From Gammaproteobacteria bacterium (lineage in GTDB: Bacteria > Pseudomonadota > Gammaproteobacteria > Steroidobacterales > Steroidobacteraceae): a stretch of DNA of 64,000 nucleotides. Below the pieces are notes generated by a model that ran no database searches, was not told where the DNA came from, and worked only from the letters and a program-made list of their open reading frames with translations. Position numbers and translations under genes: made by a program. The DNA lies in assembly GCA_025359565.1 (NCBI GenBank), contig JANYFY010000029.1, positions 1 through 64,000 on the forward strand. The letters run 5' to 3'. This document shows positions 47,764 to 57,501 of this stretch, one piece after another. Positions within the stretch are counted from its first letter, which is position 1. Each line of letters begins with the position of its first letter.

Positions 47764-49052
47764 GTACCGTCCTCTTTTGTGCGTATCGAAGCGACCGCGG
47801 CTTCAAGACCAGACCAAGCTGGCTGTGCGGTACGAGAGCGGCGCAAATAAGCCGCCAATTCGGCAATTTCAAGATCGCTAAAAACGTCTGCATATCCCGG
47901 CATCATTAACTCAGGCAAGCCTTCCTCTCGGCCAATTCCGTGGAGCACAACTTGAATAAAATTATTCGCCGAGGGTGCGTTAAGCGCATTATTAAGGGTA
48001 AGTTCAGGACGTTCAATGTGTAGAACTCCCCGATTGTAATGACAGGATGCACAAGCAGCGCGATAAATCTGAGCGCCGGGATCAGTTGCTGGTACGTTGG
48101 TTGCCGAGGTAATGTTCAATGCTGAAATTGTTTCTATAGACTCGGTCGTCGCGTGACTCGACCCATTAATGGCCGCAAAATAATTCGCTATCGCGTGTAA
48201 GTCTTCGTCTGACAATTTCACCAACCCGTTGTGTATGACGTCGGACATGACACCGGCCGCACTGCCGTGCATTACCGTCCCTCCATTGCGTAAATATGAA
48301 TACAATTCATTCGAACTCCAAGGTACCGGGGCCGAATTACTCGCATTAAGCGCCGGGGCAAACCAACCCTCAATGGTCGCCCCGTTGTATTTGACCGAGA
48401 CACTCTCAGCTCCGAAACTATTGCGCGGCGTATGGCAGGCAGAACAATGTCCCAACCCCTCCGCAAGATATGCGCCTCGATTCCATTGCGCAGTCTGAGT
48501 GATATCAGCCTGATAGACACCAGGACGAAAAAAGAGCCACTTCCAACCGACCTGCAAGGCACGTATGTTGAAGGGAAAGGCTAGCTGATTAGGCTCCCGC
48601 GCCCGTGAGAGTGGCCGTTGGGTCATGATGAACGCATACAGCGCTTTGACATCCTCGTCATTTACTTTAGTAAAATGATCAAAGGGAAAGGCGGGAAATA
48701 GCTGCGATCCGTCGCGCGCGATGCCTTCGCGCAACGCTCGTGCAAAAGCTGCTTCGGACCATTCACCAATTCCGGTGATCGAATCTGGGGTTATATTGGT
48801 CGAATAAACTATGCCGAATTTGGTATTAAAGGGGACGCCGCCTGCAAACAGTTGGCCTGATTTACTGGTGTGACAGATTGCACAATTCGCCGCGCCCGCA
48901 AGCACACTTCCTCGCACTATTTGCTCGTCTGGAAAAGCGCGCACCCCTAAAAATGTCACCGGTGCAATTGCCCGATGCGACGAGACCAGATATAGCCCCA
49001 CGACCGCTATTAATGCTGCAGCTAAAAAAACGGTTGATAGCCGCCTAAACAT
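47760..49052 (-). CDS. Triheme cytochrome c subunit
   Basis: A 430-residue membrane-anchored cytochrome with an N-terminal helix (about 5-25) and three CXXCH heme sites: CAICH (about 57-61), CSACH (about 203-207) and CASCH (about 335-339). This is the three-heme type found with membrane aldehyde and alcohol dehydrogenases. It would pass electrons to the quinone pool or terminal oxidase. It overlaps a 41-residue ORF upstream by 8 nt and the 2Fe-2S gene by 4 nt. Confidence 0.92.
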   Translation of the reverse strand: MFRRLSTVFLAAALIAVVGLYLVSSHRAIAPVTFLGVRAFPDEQIVRGSVLAGAANCAICHTSKSGQLFAGGVPFNTKFGIVYSTNITPDSITGIGEWSEAAFARALREGIARDGSQLFPAFPFDHFTKVNDEDVKALYAFIMTQRPLSRAREPNQLAFPFNIRALQVGWKWLFFRPGVYQADITQTAQWNRGAYLAEGLGHCSACHTPRNSFGAESVSVKYNGATIEGWFAPALNASNSAPVPWSSNELYSYLRNGGTVMHGSAAGVMSDVIHNGLVKLSDEDLHAIANYFAAINGSSHATTESIETISALNITSATNVPATDPGAQIYRAACASCHYNRGVLHIERPELTLNNALNAPSANNFIQVVLHGIGREEGLPELMMPGYADVFSDLEIAELAAYLRRSRTAQPAWSGLEAAVASIRTKEDGT

Positions 49053-49170
49053 CCATCCTCAAATAGCTTGTCACGGCTTTAATGGGTGGAATTATTGGGT
49101 CGCTCGGAGGAGGCTGCTCCGGGGGTGGTTGGGGATAGGCAGGCGATTCAAATTGCGGCTTATCACTCAT
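49045..49170 (-). CDS. Small proline-rich protein of the molybdenum dehydrogenase operon
   Basis: A 41-residue frame, MSDKPQFESPAYPQPPPEQP then a further Pro-rich stretch and [20 protein letters not shown] lies 7 nt before the ATG. It overlaps the cytochrome gene by 8 nt and another small ORF upstream by 8 nt, which is strong evidence for a coupled operon. No family recognised. Confidence 0.6.
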   Translation of the reverse strand: MSDKPQFESPAYPQPPPEQPPPSDPIIPPIKAVTSYLRMDV

Positions 49171-49291
49171 CGACATTCACCTCTTTGATAAAATTCACCA
49201 AAACGCGGTGAGTCTGCTCCGAGAGTGCAATGAACATAAGTGGCAAAACTAGTCTACGTGCGTCGGACGCCACTGACGTTGAGTCTAACAT
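49163..49291 (-). CDS. Small leading ORF of the molybdenum dehydrogenase operon
   Basis: A 42-residue frame starting MLDSTSVASDARRLVLPLMF, with one short hydrophobic segment and an acidic end. GGAG lies 7 nt before the ATG. Its stop overlaps the start of the proline-rich ORF. The arrangement makes it the first gene of the operon. Function unknown. Confidence 0.5.
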   Translation of the reverse strand: MLDSTSVASDARRLVLPLMFIALSEQTHRVLVNFIKEVNVDE

Positions 49292-49675
49292 GGTATCTCC
49301 AGCGATTTGTACGACGGCGATGACAGCCCTTTCCTAGTTTCGCCTACATGAGCACGTATGGCTTCAAAGTATAATCTTGTTTACTACGTCGGGAGCGAAT
49401 GCCTGCTTTAGGAATTACCCCCCCCACGCCTCAGTCAGTTCTACTGACTCGTCTTAAAGTGCGGTTCTTGCTTCCGACGTAGTACTCTTACAAATAAACT
49501 TACTAATGCGGATGGGAAGCGACAACACCCCCTATCACAATAGCACCAAGCAACCATAACACTTCGATACCTTGCGGCCAGCCAATAGTTGTTTTTTTAC
49601 AAAGACCTAGATGCCAGTAGGATGGCAAGACCGTGCCGGGCTCAATTTTCATTAGGCTCTGGCAATTTGAATGAC
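49292..49675. other. Intergenic region with no supported gene
   Basis: The 384-bp gap between the molybdenum dehydrogenase operon and the end of the anti-sigma gene contains only short, unconvincing frames. One minus-strand hydrophobic frame near 49500-49600 lacks a start codon and ribosome binding site. A promoter for the leftward operon should lie in its left half; GCCTACA at 49342 resembles the recurrent heptamer with one change. Confidence 0.5.
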
Positions 49676-50365
49676 CTACACGGGTCGCGAGATAACCGCG
49701 ACGATGACCACAGGTCCCGTCGGCAATCCGGTCGGCGATCCGCCCGCAGGCTCGACACTCACCGCCACCTTGGTGGCGTCAAGCAAGAGCGACCGCTGGA
49801 CCTGCGTAAGGATATGCCCCGCCACTCCGACACGCGGCAATAGACCTAACGAAACTGGATTACCCGCGCCCGCTGGCAATACCCACAACTCGTAGCTTTG
49901 ACTAGGAGTCAAGCTCACCGCACCCACCGTGCGAATGTGAATTTGATTAGTGTCCACGCTGCGCTCGATACGCCACAGCGGCTCAGCGTTCGGTAAAGCC
50001 AGTACCGCCAAGGGCTGCCACTTAGGCTCGTTCCAGACCGTATAGCGACCGATTATGAGTGCCGCACCTAACAGACTCGCTGCCAGCGCACCCTGCCACC
50101 AATAGGCACGGAAACGTTTCGCGTTAGCCACAGGGGAAGCTATGCCAATACGGCGTTGGACTGCGCTCCAGCACGCCGACGACGGCAGCATAGGTACAGT
50201 CTCTTGCGCTAATGGCAATAAGTGATCTTCCCAGCGCTGCCGCGCCGCCTGGGCCGCTGGTGCTTCATTGCATAGTCGCTCAAATCGCGCCCGTGCCGTA
50301 TGGCGCAGGGTGCCTATTGCATATTGGGCCGCCAGTTCGTCGAGCAATTGAGGGCCATAATTCAT
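49676..50365 (-). CDS. Anti-sigma factor (RskA/anti-sigma-K type)
   Basis: A 229-residue protein from the ATG that overlaps the sigma gene stop as ATGA; the longer frame is an artefact. N-terminal zinc-less anti-sigma helix bundle (LLDELAAQYAIGTLRHTARARF), a transmembrane helix (about 88-106, LAASLLGAALIIG), and a periplasmic RskA-type domain (SYELWVLPAGAGNPVSLGLL, VAVSVEPAGGSPTG). It should hold the ECF sigma factor at the membrane. Confidence 0.88.
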   Translation of the reverse strand: MNYGPQLLDELAAQYAIGTLRHTARARFERLCNEAPAAQAARQRWEDHLLPLAQETVPMLPSSACWSAVQRRIGIASPVANAKRFRAYWWQGALAASLLGAALIIGRYTVWNEPKWQPLAVLALPNAEPLWRIERSVDTNQIHIRTVGAVSLTPSQSYELWVLPAGAGNPVSLGLLPRVGVAGHILTQVQRSLLLDATKVAVSVEPAGGSPTGLPTGPVVIVAVISRPV

Positions 50366-50910
50366 GATTCTAGACAGCCCTTCAAGCTTTGCAGGCCACG
50401 GCGTACCCAACTCTTCACGCTTCCCAATGGCTGTTTCATCGCAAGAGCGATGCGCTCCTGAGTCAGCCCACTCTGGTAGGCCAATAACAAACATTGCCGT
50501 TGCGCGGTATTGAGTAAACCAAGACAACGACTCAACGATCGACCGGCGCTACCGAACTCCGTATTTTCCGCAGGTCCGGCCACCTGCAATTGTTCCGCCC
50601 CCGCGAGCTCCGCCGTATCCAGCATTATGGTGGGACGAGAGGCGCGCTGCATATCAATGGCGCGGTTGCGTACGATAGCCACCATCCAGCTCATCGCGCG
50701 CCCCTTAAATTGGTCGTACTGGTAAGCCCGCTGCCAGATGCTCACAAACGCATCCTGCAACACATCTTCGGCACTCGCGCGGTTGCCCAACAACCTAACT
50801 AATATACCCAGCAATTGCGGGGCGGTACGGGTATAAAGCTCTTTGAGCGCTGCGGCGTCTTGGCGGCCGCAAGCTTGCAGCAAATCCTCTAGCGCACGAG
50901 TTTCTAACAC
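50362..50910 (-). CDS. ECF sigma factor (SigK-like)
   Basis: A 182-residue sigma-70 family protein: region 2 (about 22-90, AEDVLQDAFVSIWQRA, MSWMVAIVRNRAIDMQR) and region 4 (about 122-180, AQRQCLLLAYQSGLTQERIA, GSVKSWVRRGLQSLKGCL). GTG start with GGGAGTGAA upstream. Translationally coupled to its anti-sigma factor. Target promoters in this window cannot be assigned with certainty. Confidence 0.92.
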   Translation of the reverse strand: MLETRALEDLLQACGRQDAAALKELYTRTAPQLLGILVRLLGNRASAEDVLQDAFVSIWQRAYQYDQFKGRAMSWMVAIVRNRAIDMQRASRPTIMLDTAELAGAEQLQVAGPAENTEFGSAGRSLSRCLGLLNTAQRQCLLLAYQSGLTQERIALAMKQPLGSVKSWVRRGLQSLKGCLES

Positions 50911-51134
50911 TTCACTCCCACAATCCCCTGATAGAACGTAAGTATATACGATTTAACATCCAGCAGCAGCGTAGCTCGACTCAGCCATCGAAACATTCGC
51001 TTTCGACCTCGAGTAGACCCGTAAATCGACACATGTGATAATTCTATGAAAATTTGCGAACTTTGCCATGCCTAAGGCAACTCACCTAAATGCCTGACCG
51101 GTTCAATAGACGCGACGTGAACCTCGCCTAAATA

Positions 51135-52028
51135 CTACCAAGCAGCCCTGTTAAGTTTGCTTTGCTCAAGAAGGCGAGTCACTATTTCCTGCACACTCTT
51201 ACTATTGTTGTCTACAAAAACTTTTGTAATTTGAACTGTGCTGAGGTCAGTCGCGGTTGAAATGCTCTTGAAGGCTTCTTGGATGACTTGCTTAATGTTT
51301 GTATCGCCTACTTTATCGACATGTTGAATCATCACGTCCATCGGGAATTTGGATATTGTTGCTACCGACGCGATGGCTTCCGCCACAACCTTTCGATGCT
51401 TCTCGACGTTTATCTGCTCTGCAACCACAGGCGAAGGTTGTGGAGCGGGTGATGCTGGATCTTGAACAATGTGGCTCTCGGGTAACAGGGTCTGCGAAAT
51501 TTTCGCGTCAGATTCAGCATGGTCATGAACAATTACCACCCAATGGCCTTGACCTAATGCACTAGTCACCTCTTTTTCCAAATCGTGGACGGTTTCGTCC
51601 ACATTTAAAGCCTTTGAAGCGGCCCCAATCACACCGCCCGACAGAGCACCCATACCAAGCGCGGACATAACAGCAAAAAGCGGACCGGCGACCAGTAATC
51701 CAGCGCCGCCCGTTAGCGCGATCCCACTAACAAGTACCAAACCCGGAATTGCACCTAACGCTGCACCCACCATTGCTCCTTTCGCTGGAGTTAATGACTT
51801 CCGCTCTAATTTAAAATCTTGTTGCCAATGTTCTTGTTCCCGACCGAGCAAACTTATCCTGTCATTAGCAATGCCCCGTGTGTTCAGCGCCGCAATCGCC
51901 TTCGCCGCTTCAGCAAACACCGGAAAAATAGCTACCGTTTTGTAAAAAAAGTGGTCCAAGGGAGCCAATACTTCGTCAATACTAGTAGCATTAACATCAT
52001 CACCAATATTTTCAGTTAAGTTACCCAT
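51135..52028 (-). CDS. General-stress-17M/YflT-like protein
   Basis: A 297-residue protein: N-terminal YflT/GSP17M-like domain (about 30-65, FAEAAKAIAALNTRGIANDRISLL), a Gly-rich hydrophobic central region (about 85-145) as in membrane-inserting ContF-type proteins, HWVVIVHDHAESDAKI (about 163-178), and a helical C-terminus. The C-terminus (NSKSVQEIVTRLLEQSKL) is not part of the family core. A TCCTACA/TGTAGGA inverted repeat lies upstream. Confidence 0.75.
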   Translation of the reverse strand: MGNLTENIGDDVNATSIDEVLAPLDHFFYKTVAIFPVFAEAAKAIAALNTRGIANDRISLLGREQEHWQQDFKLERKSLTPAKGAMVGAALGAIPGLVLVSGIALTGGAGLLVAGPLFAVMSALGMGALSGGVIGAASKALNVDETVHDLEKEVTSALGQGHWVVIVHDHAESDAKISQTLLPESHIVQDPASPAPQPSPVVAEQINVEKHRKVVAEAIASVATISKFPMDVMIQHVDKVGDTNIKQVIQEAFKSISTATDLSTVQITKVFVDNNSKSVQEIVTRLLEQSKLNRAAW

Positions 52029-52095
52029 GGTAAACACGTTAGCAATAGCACGCTAACTCGTCTGCTCAAGTACGCCTATAATTTGTGTGGTGAAA

Positions 52096-52122
52096 TCCTA
52101 CAATAATTTGGTGGTTGTAGGA
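52096..52122. promoter_or_regulatory. Inverted TCCTACAA/TTGTAGGA repeat upstream of the YflT-like gene
   Basis: TCCTACAA (52096-52103) and TTGTAGGA (52115-52122) form a perfect 8-bp inverted repeat with an 11-bp spacer, 68-94 bp upstream of the 52028 start. It is the most symmetric version of the heptamer found in other stress-gene gaps here. It could be an operator or, less likely, a transcript hairpin. Confidence 0.45.
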
Positions 52123-52143
52123 CTAACGCTTATTGGTTGCCCG

Positions 52144-52872
52144 TCAGAACCGCGCTCCGGTAGCCACTCGCCAAGCGTTTTGCGCGGAGAAATTCTGATA
52201 AGGATCGCGTGCCGCCCGCACGAACCAGCGAGGGAAATCCCAAGTGGCGCTAATGCCCCACCCGATAATCGGGCCCACATCACTCGTCCCATTTTTTCTA
52301 AGTACGTCGATGGTGGCGCGATGCTCACCGAAATACAAACGCACGTTCGCGTGCCAGTCTTTTTGTCGGGTGTGTAGGCGGTCATCCTCCACCACAAAGA
52401 CCGAATAAATATCGCCAGCAGCGGTCCGATGACCTGCACCTAGTGTCAGTGCATCATTAGGATCAAAATTAAGATTGAAGTAGGGCTTAAGATTAGTGCG
52501 GCCGATACCGATAAGACCAAACCAAGCATCGCCCACTAGCAGATTAATGCTACCACCCACGAAGCCACGTGTTGCCCATTGTAGCGAGGGCTGTACTTGC
52601 ACAATGCGTGAAATATTAATTGCGGAGTCGACACCTCCACGGATTTGGGAGCCGAACACAGAGTCATGATAGGCGCCAAGCCAGAGGTCGGTATCACGAT
52701 GGCGCCATCGAAGGTTTAAGTCCTCGCCAGAATAGCCACCGTAAAAATAATCGGCAAGCGTAAGCTTCCAGGGTCTGGCATGCAGGATATCCACATTCTC
52801 AGCGGAATTTGCGGCAACTGCAAAAGCGATTGCCACGACTGCAGTAAAACTTCTAAAAATTTGACTATTCAT
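52144..52872 (-). CDS. Predicted outer-membrane barrel protein
   Basis: A 242-residue exported protein with a signal peptide (about 1-23) and alternating barrel-like strands (DLNLRWRHRDTDLWLGAY, YSVFVVEDDRL, NVRLYFGEHRATIDVL), ending in GARF with a terminal Phe as in outer-membrane proteins. No family recognised. It lies between the YflT-like gene and the tRNA-Thr repeat region, the last protein gene of the stress region. Confidence 0.72.
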   Translation of the reverse strand: MNSQIFRSFTAVVAIAFAVAANSAENVDILHARPWKLTLADYFYGGYSGEDLNLRWRHRDTDLWLGAYHDSVFGSQIRGGVDSAINISRIVQVQPSLQWATRGFVGGSINLLVGDAWFGLIGIGRTNLKPYFNLNFDPNDALTLGAGHRTAAGDIYSVFVVEDDRLHTRQKDWHANVRLYFGEHRATIDVLRKNGTSDVGPIIGWGISATWDFPRWFVRAARDPYQNFSAQNAWRVATGARF

Positions 52873-52930
52873 GAAATCGTAATTTTACGGGTTGGCGTCA
52901 AACCGTTATTGAAAAAATCGTACCCGCGCA

Positions 52931-52954
52931 CAAATTGGTGCCGCAAAGAGGATT
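52931..52954. repeat. 24-bp direct repeat, copy 1 (tRNA-Thr 3'-end copy, att-like)
   Basis: Identical to 53104-53127. It begins CAAATTGG and ends GAGGATT; 21 of the 24 positions from 52936 copy the tRNA-Thr(CGT) 3' end including CCA and discriminator, followed by divergence. A duplicated tRNA 3' end at an accessory/core junction is the usual mark of site-specific integration. Confidence 0.7.
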
Positions 52955-52959
52955 ACTCA

Positions 52960-53020
52960 GCGCTTCGCGCCTCGCCCTCCGGGTCGGCCTGCGGCCGATC
53001 AAATTGGCTGCGCCAATTTG
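52960..53020. repeat. Cluster of small hairpins between tRNA-Thr repeats
   Basis: Within 61 bp are GCGC-TTC-GCGC (52960-52970), CCC-TCC-GGG, TCGGCC-TGC-GGCCGA (52984-52998) and CAAATTGGC-TGC-GCCAATTTG (53000-53020). All have three-base loops. The last arm repeats the CAAATTGG that starts the direct repeat. This looks like a tRNA-associated palindromic element, not a plain terminator, since no T tract follows. Confidence 0.6.
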
Positions 53021-53108
53021 TCGAACCGGTCTTTTTGTCTGTCAGGGGTTCTAAGAGCACGCGCTCAATACCTCGCGACCGAGCAACGTCGCCACGCTAT
53101 TTGCAAAT

Positions 53109-53184
<76 letters not shown>

Positions 53185-53207
53185 GTACTTTGGAAGCGGG
53201 CGGCATT

Positions 53208-54188
53208 CTAACCCGCGCCGCCCACCGACGAAAGGCTACCGACGCGTTTTGCAACATTACGCAAGGCTTTTGGCAGCGCGAAAACCACGTGCTCTGCCCT
53301 TCCGTCTAATTCTTCTGCCAAATTACCGCCCCACGCGCGAAGTCGAGCGATGACCCCTTGCACCAAAATTTCCGGTGCCGAGGCCCCCGCAGTGACACCC
53401 ACGGATGCGACACCATCAAACCATGAGCGCTGAAGGTTTTCAGGCCCGTCTACCAAGTAGCCAGGCTTACTCACCTTGTCAGCCAGTTCCCGCAGGCGGT
53501 TAGAATTCGAACTGGCCTCAGAACCCACCACCACCAACACCTCACAGCGCGCGATCAACTCCTTGACCGCATCCTGACGATTTTGAGTGGCATAACAAAT
53601 ATCCTCTTTCACCGGCGCTTTTAAGGCTGGAAATCGTGCACGCAGTGCCAACACCACGGACGCTGTATCGTCCACCGACAACGTCGTCTGAGTGACGAAC
53701 GCCACATGCTGCGCATTACGTACCGACAAGCCCCCAACATCCCCCGCAGTCTCCACCAAATAAATACTGCCGCCGAGGGAGGCATCAAACTGACCCATAG
53801 TGCCCTCCACCTCCGGATGACCCGCATGGCCGATCAAGAACACCTCGCGGGCATCTTGGGCGTAGCGTGTAACTTCCATATGTACTTTCGTCACCAAGGG
53901 ACAGGTCGCGTCAAACACATTCAGCAAGCGCCGTTTCGCCTCCTTCTCTACCGCTTTGGCAACGCCATGCGCACTAAATATTACGGTAGCACCATCGGGA
54001 ACCTGGGTCAGTTCATCGACAAACACCGCACCCACCGCCCTCAAGCGCTCCACTACATACTTGTTATGCACTACTTCATGCCGCACAAAGATAGGCGCAC
54101 CAAATAACTCAAGCGCACGCTCCACAATATCGATGGCCCGATCGACACCGGCACAAAACCCCCTCGGATTGGCTAGCAATATTTTCAC
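53208..54188 (-). CDS. ispH: 4-hydroxy-3-methylbut-2-enyl diphosphate reductase
   Basis: A 326-residue 4Fe-4S enzyme making IPP and DMAPP in the last step of the MEP pathway. Cluster cysteines lie in [10 protein letters not shown] (Cys12), DATCPLV (about 96) and [11 protein letters not shown] (about 197). Proton-donor-region EGTMGQ and substrate HEVVHN are present. ATGA overlap with lspA; last gene of the ribF-ileS-lspA-ispH operon. The fkpB gene often found before ispH is absent here. Confidence 0.97.
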   Translation of the reverse strand: MKILLANPRGFCAGVDRAIDIVERALELFGAPIFVRHEVVHNKYVVERLRAVGAVFVDELTQVPDGATVIFSAHGVAKAVEKEAKRRLLNVFDATCPLVTKVHMEVTRYAQDAREVFLIGHAGHPEVEGTMGQFDASLGGSIYLVETAGDVGGLSVRNAQHVAFVTQTTLSVDDTASVVLALRARFPALKAPVKEDICYATQNRQDAVKELIARCEVLVVVGSEASSNSNRLRELADKVSKPGYLVDGPENLQRSWFDGVASVGVTAGASAPEILVQGVIARLRAWGGNLAEELDGRAEHVVFALPKALRNVAKRVGSLSSVGGAG

Positions 54189-54682
54189 TGTTGTTTACGT
54201 CGACTTTCAAGAAAAGCATCCAATAACAAACAACCAGCCCCCACCGTAATTGCTGAATCCGCGACATTAAAAGCGGGAAAATAAGACAGATTCCAATGCA
54301 CTAGAATGAAGTCAATCACGTAGCCCAGTCGGATTCGGTCAATCACATTACCGATCGCGCCACCCAACACCAATGACAACCCATCCACCATCAGCGCGTG
54401 GGTATTTTTAGGCAGGCGAACCAACCACGCGGCAATGCCTACGCTGACGCCTAATGCCAAGGCGACAAAAAACCAACGTTGCCACCCTGACTGGTGCGCC
54501 AAAAAACTAAACGCAGCACCCGGATTAAAGGCTCTTATGATATCTAATACGGGTAACAAATGGATAATCGTGGAATCGTCAAAATGACCCGCGATGTAAC
54601 TCTTGCTGAGCTGATCGCACACAATCACTAATCCGGACAATAACAACCAACGCACGTTCCTGCCTACTGGAATTAAACTCAT
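54185..54682 (-). CDS. lspA: Lipoprotein signal peptidase
   Basis: A 165-residue inner-membrane aspartyl protease that removes signal peptides from prolipoproteins, of which this window encodes several. Four helices (about 10-28, 65-83, 92-110, 130-152); catalytic Asp residues in [11 protein letters not shown] and [11 protein letters not shown]. It overlaps ileS and ispH by 4 nt each. Confidence 0.97.
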   Translation of the reverse strand: MSLIPVGRNVRWLLLSGLVIVCDQLSKSYIAGHFDDSTIIHLLPVLDIIRAFNPGAAFSFLAHQSGWQRWFFVALALGVSVGIAAWLVRLPKNTHALMVDGLSLVLGGAIGNVIDRIRLGYVIDFILVHWNLSYFPAFNVADSAITVGAGCLLLDAFLESRRKQQ

Positions 54683-57501
54683 GCGAATTCACGCTCCTCG
54701 CCCGGGCCTTCCACATTCACTACACACCGCGCGCACAGTAGAGGGTGCCGCGCGTCAGTTCCAACATCCTTGCGCAAATGCCAACAACGCACGCACTTAG
54801 TTCCCGTACACGGTACCACTTCAATCCATACGCCCTCTTCGCGGCTGAGCGCAGCTGCGGGCGGCGCTGCATCAACCACGACTACTTCGGCCTGGCTGGT
54901 AATCAATAAAAAACGCAACTCATCCTGTAAGGCTTTATAAAAAATTGCCTGATCCTTAGTCGCGTACACGGTAACTGCGGCCTCTAGCGGTGCTCCAATC
55001 GCGCCCGCCGTACGCAGCCGCTCCAATTCACCCGCCACATCTGCCTTCAATACAATCATTCGAGGCCAATCAACAGCCATATCCACTCCGCCCGCCGGCA
55101 GCGCATGCCAAGTATTTAAGAACACCGACTCATTGCGCTCACCCGGAATAAAGCTCCAAACCTCTTCGGCCGTAAAGCTCAAGATCGGCGCGATCCAACG
55201 CACCATAGCTTGAGCGATATGATAAAGCGCGGTTTGGGCCGAATGTCGCGGCGGGCTATGCGTGCCCGTGGTGTAGAGCCGATCTTTAATAATGTCTAAA
55301 TAGAATCCGCCCAGTTCCACCACGCAAAAATTATGGATTTTTTGGTAAATACTATGAAATGCGTAATTTCGATAGTCCTCAATCAGCGCTATTTGTAAAT
55401 CGGCAGTCTTTCTTACGGCCCAACGATCAATCGATACTAAGTCGTGGGTAGCCACAGCATGCTGCTGCGGGTCAAAACCATGCAAATTGCCCAGTAGAAA
55501 CCGCAAGGTATTGCGCATGCGACGATAAGAATCCGCCATCCGTTTGAAGATCTCATCAGAGACACTCATTTCGTTCGCGTAATCCGTGGCCGCTACCCAT
55601 AGCCGCACGACATCGGCCCCCAAAGTACTGGTAAGTTTTTGCGGTACTAAAATATTGCCGACTGACTTCGACATCTTGCGGCCTTTTTCATCCACGGTGA
55701 ACCCGTGCGTAAGGACCGCACGATAGGGGGCCACACCATGCATGGCCACCGAGGTGAGTAACGAGCTATGAAACCAACCCCTATGTTGATCCGAACCCTC
55801 TAAATAAAGGTCCGCCGGAAATCCAATCTCGGGGCGCATTTTTGCTATGCAGTGATGCACTACTCCGGAATCAAACCACACGTCCATCACATCAGTAGCT
55901 TTATCATAGAGCGCCGCTTCCGCGCCCAAAAGAATCGACGGATCCAAATCAAACCAAGCATCGATGCCCTCACGTTCCACCCTTTGTGCCACGGCTTCGA
56001 TCAAGCGCGCCGTTTCTGGGTGCAATTCGTTGGATTCTTTATGCACGAATAACGGGATTGGCACACCCCACGTTCGCTGGCGCGAGACACACCAATCCGG
56101 ACGACCCGCAATCATGCCGCTAATTCTTTGCTCGCCCCAGCTCGGCATCCACTTGACCTTGGGAATAGCCGCCAGCGCGTGCCGGCGTAGTCCTGCCCGC
56201 TCCATGCTAATAAACCATTGCGGCGTAGCGCGAAAAATTACCGGCGTCTTATGCCGCCAGCAATGCGGATAGGAATGCTGGTAAGGCTCCGCTTTCAACA
56301 GCGCTGCATGCGCTTTCAACACCTCGATTACATGCGCGTTTGCCTCAAACACTTGCTCACCGGCGAACAGCGGCGTATTGGGTAAAAAACGCCCATCGCC
56401 CCCGACCGGATTTTCGATCTCTAAATTGTAGCGACGCCCAATCACATAGTCATCCAGACCATGCCCCGGTGCGGTGTGAACCGCGCCGGTCCCTGCATCG
56501 AGAGTCACATGCTCGCCGAGCACCACCGGAACTTGCCTAGCGTAAAATGGATGTTGCAACAATAAATTCTCGAGAGCGGCACCCTTGGCGACCGAGAGCA
56601 CCTGCCACTCCTTAAGGCCCAGTGCCTGCATCACTGTAGGAACCAGTTCACTCGCAACTACTAAACGTTCATCTTGCGCCCCGAATTTACAGCTCAGCCA
56701 CGAATAATCAAATTCCGGGTGCAAGGCTACCGCACGATTCGCCGGCAGCGTCCAAGGTGTTGTGGTCCAAATAGCAATTGAGTTCGTCGTTGACCCCGCC
56801 GCCAAGGCAGTCGAGTCCATCGCAAAGCGGCGCGCCAGGTCCGCAACATCCACCACGGCAAACCGAACAAAAATACTCGGCGAAGTTTTGTCCTCATATT
56901 CTACTTCCGCTTCGGCGAGCGCAGAACGGCAGTTCATGCACCAATGCACAGGCTTATAGCCCTTGTACACATGACCGTTCTGGATAATGGAGGCAAAGGC
57001 ACGCAGTTGTTCGGCTTCAAAACGCGGTTGCATGGTCAGATAAGGATGATCCCAATCACCGAGCACTCCAAGTCGCTTAAAATCGTTGCGCTGAGATTCC
57101 ACTTGCTTACCCGCGTACTCCCTACACGCCGCGCGAAATGTCTTTGCATCGATCTTCTGCCCAACCCGACCATGGGTCTTCTCCACCTGCATTTCGATCG
57201 GCAGCCCGTGACAGTCCCAGCCTGGAATATACGGCGCATCGTACCCATCAAGAGTGCGCGATTTGACAATGATGTCTTTCAACACCTTATTCACTGCATG
57301 ACCCAAATGGATCGCACCATTGGCGTACGGCGGACCATCTACCAATACAAATTTCGGTCTACCCTTCGCGACCGCACGCATTTTTTCGTACAGGCCCGTA
57401 CTTTCCCAATTGGCTAACATGACAGGTTCGCGATTCGCAAGATCGGCCTTCATCGAGAAGCCTGTATTAGGTAAGTTGATCGTGTTTTTATAATCAACCA
57501 C
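54679..57501 (-). CDS. ileS: Isoleucyl-tRNA synthetase
   Basis: A 940-residue class I synthetase. The HIGH motif is the HLGH variant ([15 protein letters not shown], about 62-76), the editing domain is about 190-390, KMSKS is at about 606-610, and a C-terminal zinc site has CVRCWHLR and CARCVVN (about 907-932). Length is normal for the bacterial type. It overlaps ribF and lspA, as in E. coli. Confidence 0.97.
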   Translation of the reverse strand: MVDYKNTINLPNTGFSMKADLANREPVMLANWESTGLYEKMRAVAKGRPKFVLVDGPPYANGAIHLGHAVNKVLKDIIVKSRTLDGYDAPYIPGWDCHGLPIEMQVEKTHGRVGQKIDAKTFRAACREYAGKQVESQRNDFKRLGVLGDWDHPYLTMQPRFEAEQLRAFASIIQNGHVYKGYKPVHWCMNCRSALAEAEVEYEDKTSPSIFVRFAVVDVADLARRFAMDSTALAAGSTTNSIAIWTTTPWTLPANRAVALHPEFDYSWLSCKFGAQDERLVVASELVPTVMQALGLKEWQVLSVAKGAALENLLLQHPFYARQVPVVLGEHVTLDAGTGAVHTAPGHGLDDYVIGRRYNLEIENPVGGDGRFLPNTPLFAGEQVFEANAHVIEVLKAHAALLKAEPYQHSYPHCWRHKTPVIFRATPQWFISMERAGLRRHALAAIPKVKWMPSWGEQRISGMIAGRPDWCVSRQRTWGVPIPLFVHKESNELHPETARLIEAVAQRVEREGIDAWFDLDPSILLGAEAALYDKATDVMDVWFDSGVVHHCIAKMRPEIGFPADLYLEGSDQHRGWFHSSLLTSVAMHGVAPYRAVLTHGFTVDEKGRKMSKSVGNILVPQKLTSTLGADVVRLWVAATDYANEMSVSDEIFKRMADSYRRMRNTLRFLLGNLHGFDPQQHAVATHDLVSIDRWAVRKTADLQIALIEDYRNYAFHSIYQKIHNFCVVELGGFYLDIIKDRLYTTGTHSPPRHSAQTALYHIAQAMVRWIAPILSFTAEEVWSFIPGERNESVFLNTWHALPAGGVDMAVDWPRMIVLKADVAGELERLRTAGAIGAPLEAAVTVYATKDQAIFYKALQDELRFLLITSQAEVVVVDAAPPAAALSREEGVWIEVVPCTGTKCVRCWHLRKDVGTDARHPLLCARCVVNVEGPGEEREFA

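Noticed and set aside
49480-49620. Hydrophobic minus-strand frame (LLGAIVIGGVVASHPH)
   Set aside because: No start codon or ribosome binding site in a sensible place and no operon context.
50366-50527. 54-residue N-terminal extension of the anti-sigma factor
   Set aside because: It lies inside the sigma gene in another frame; the ATG overlapping the sigma stop is the normal coupling.
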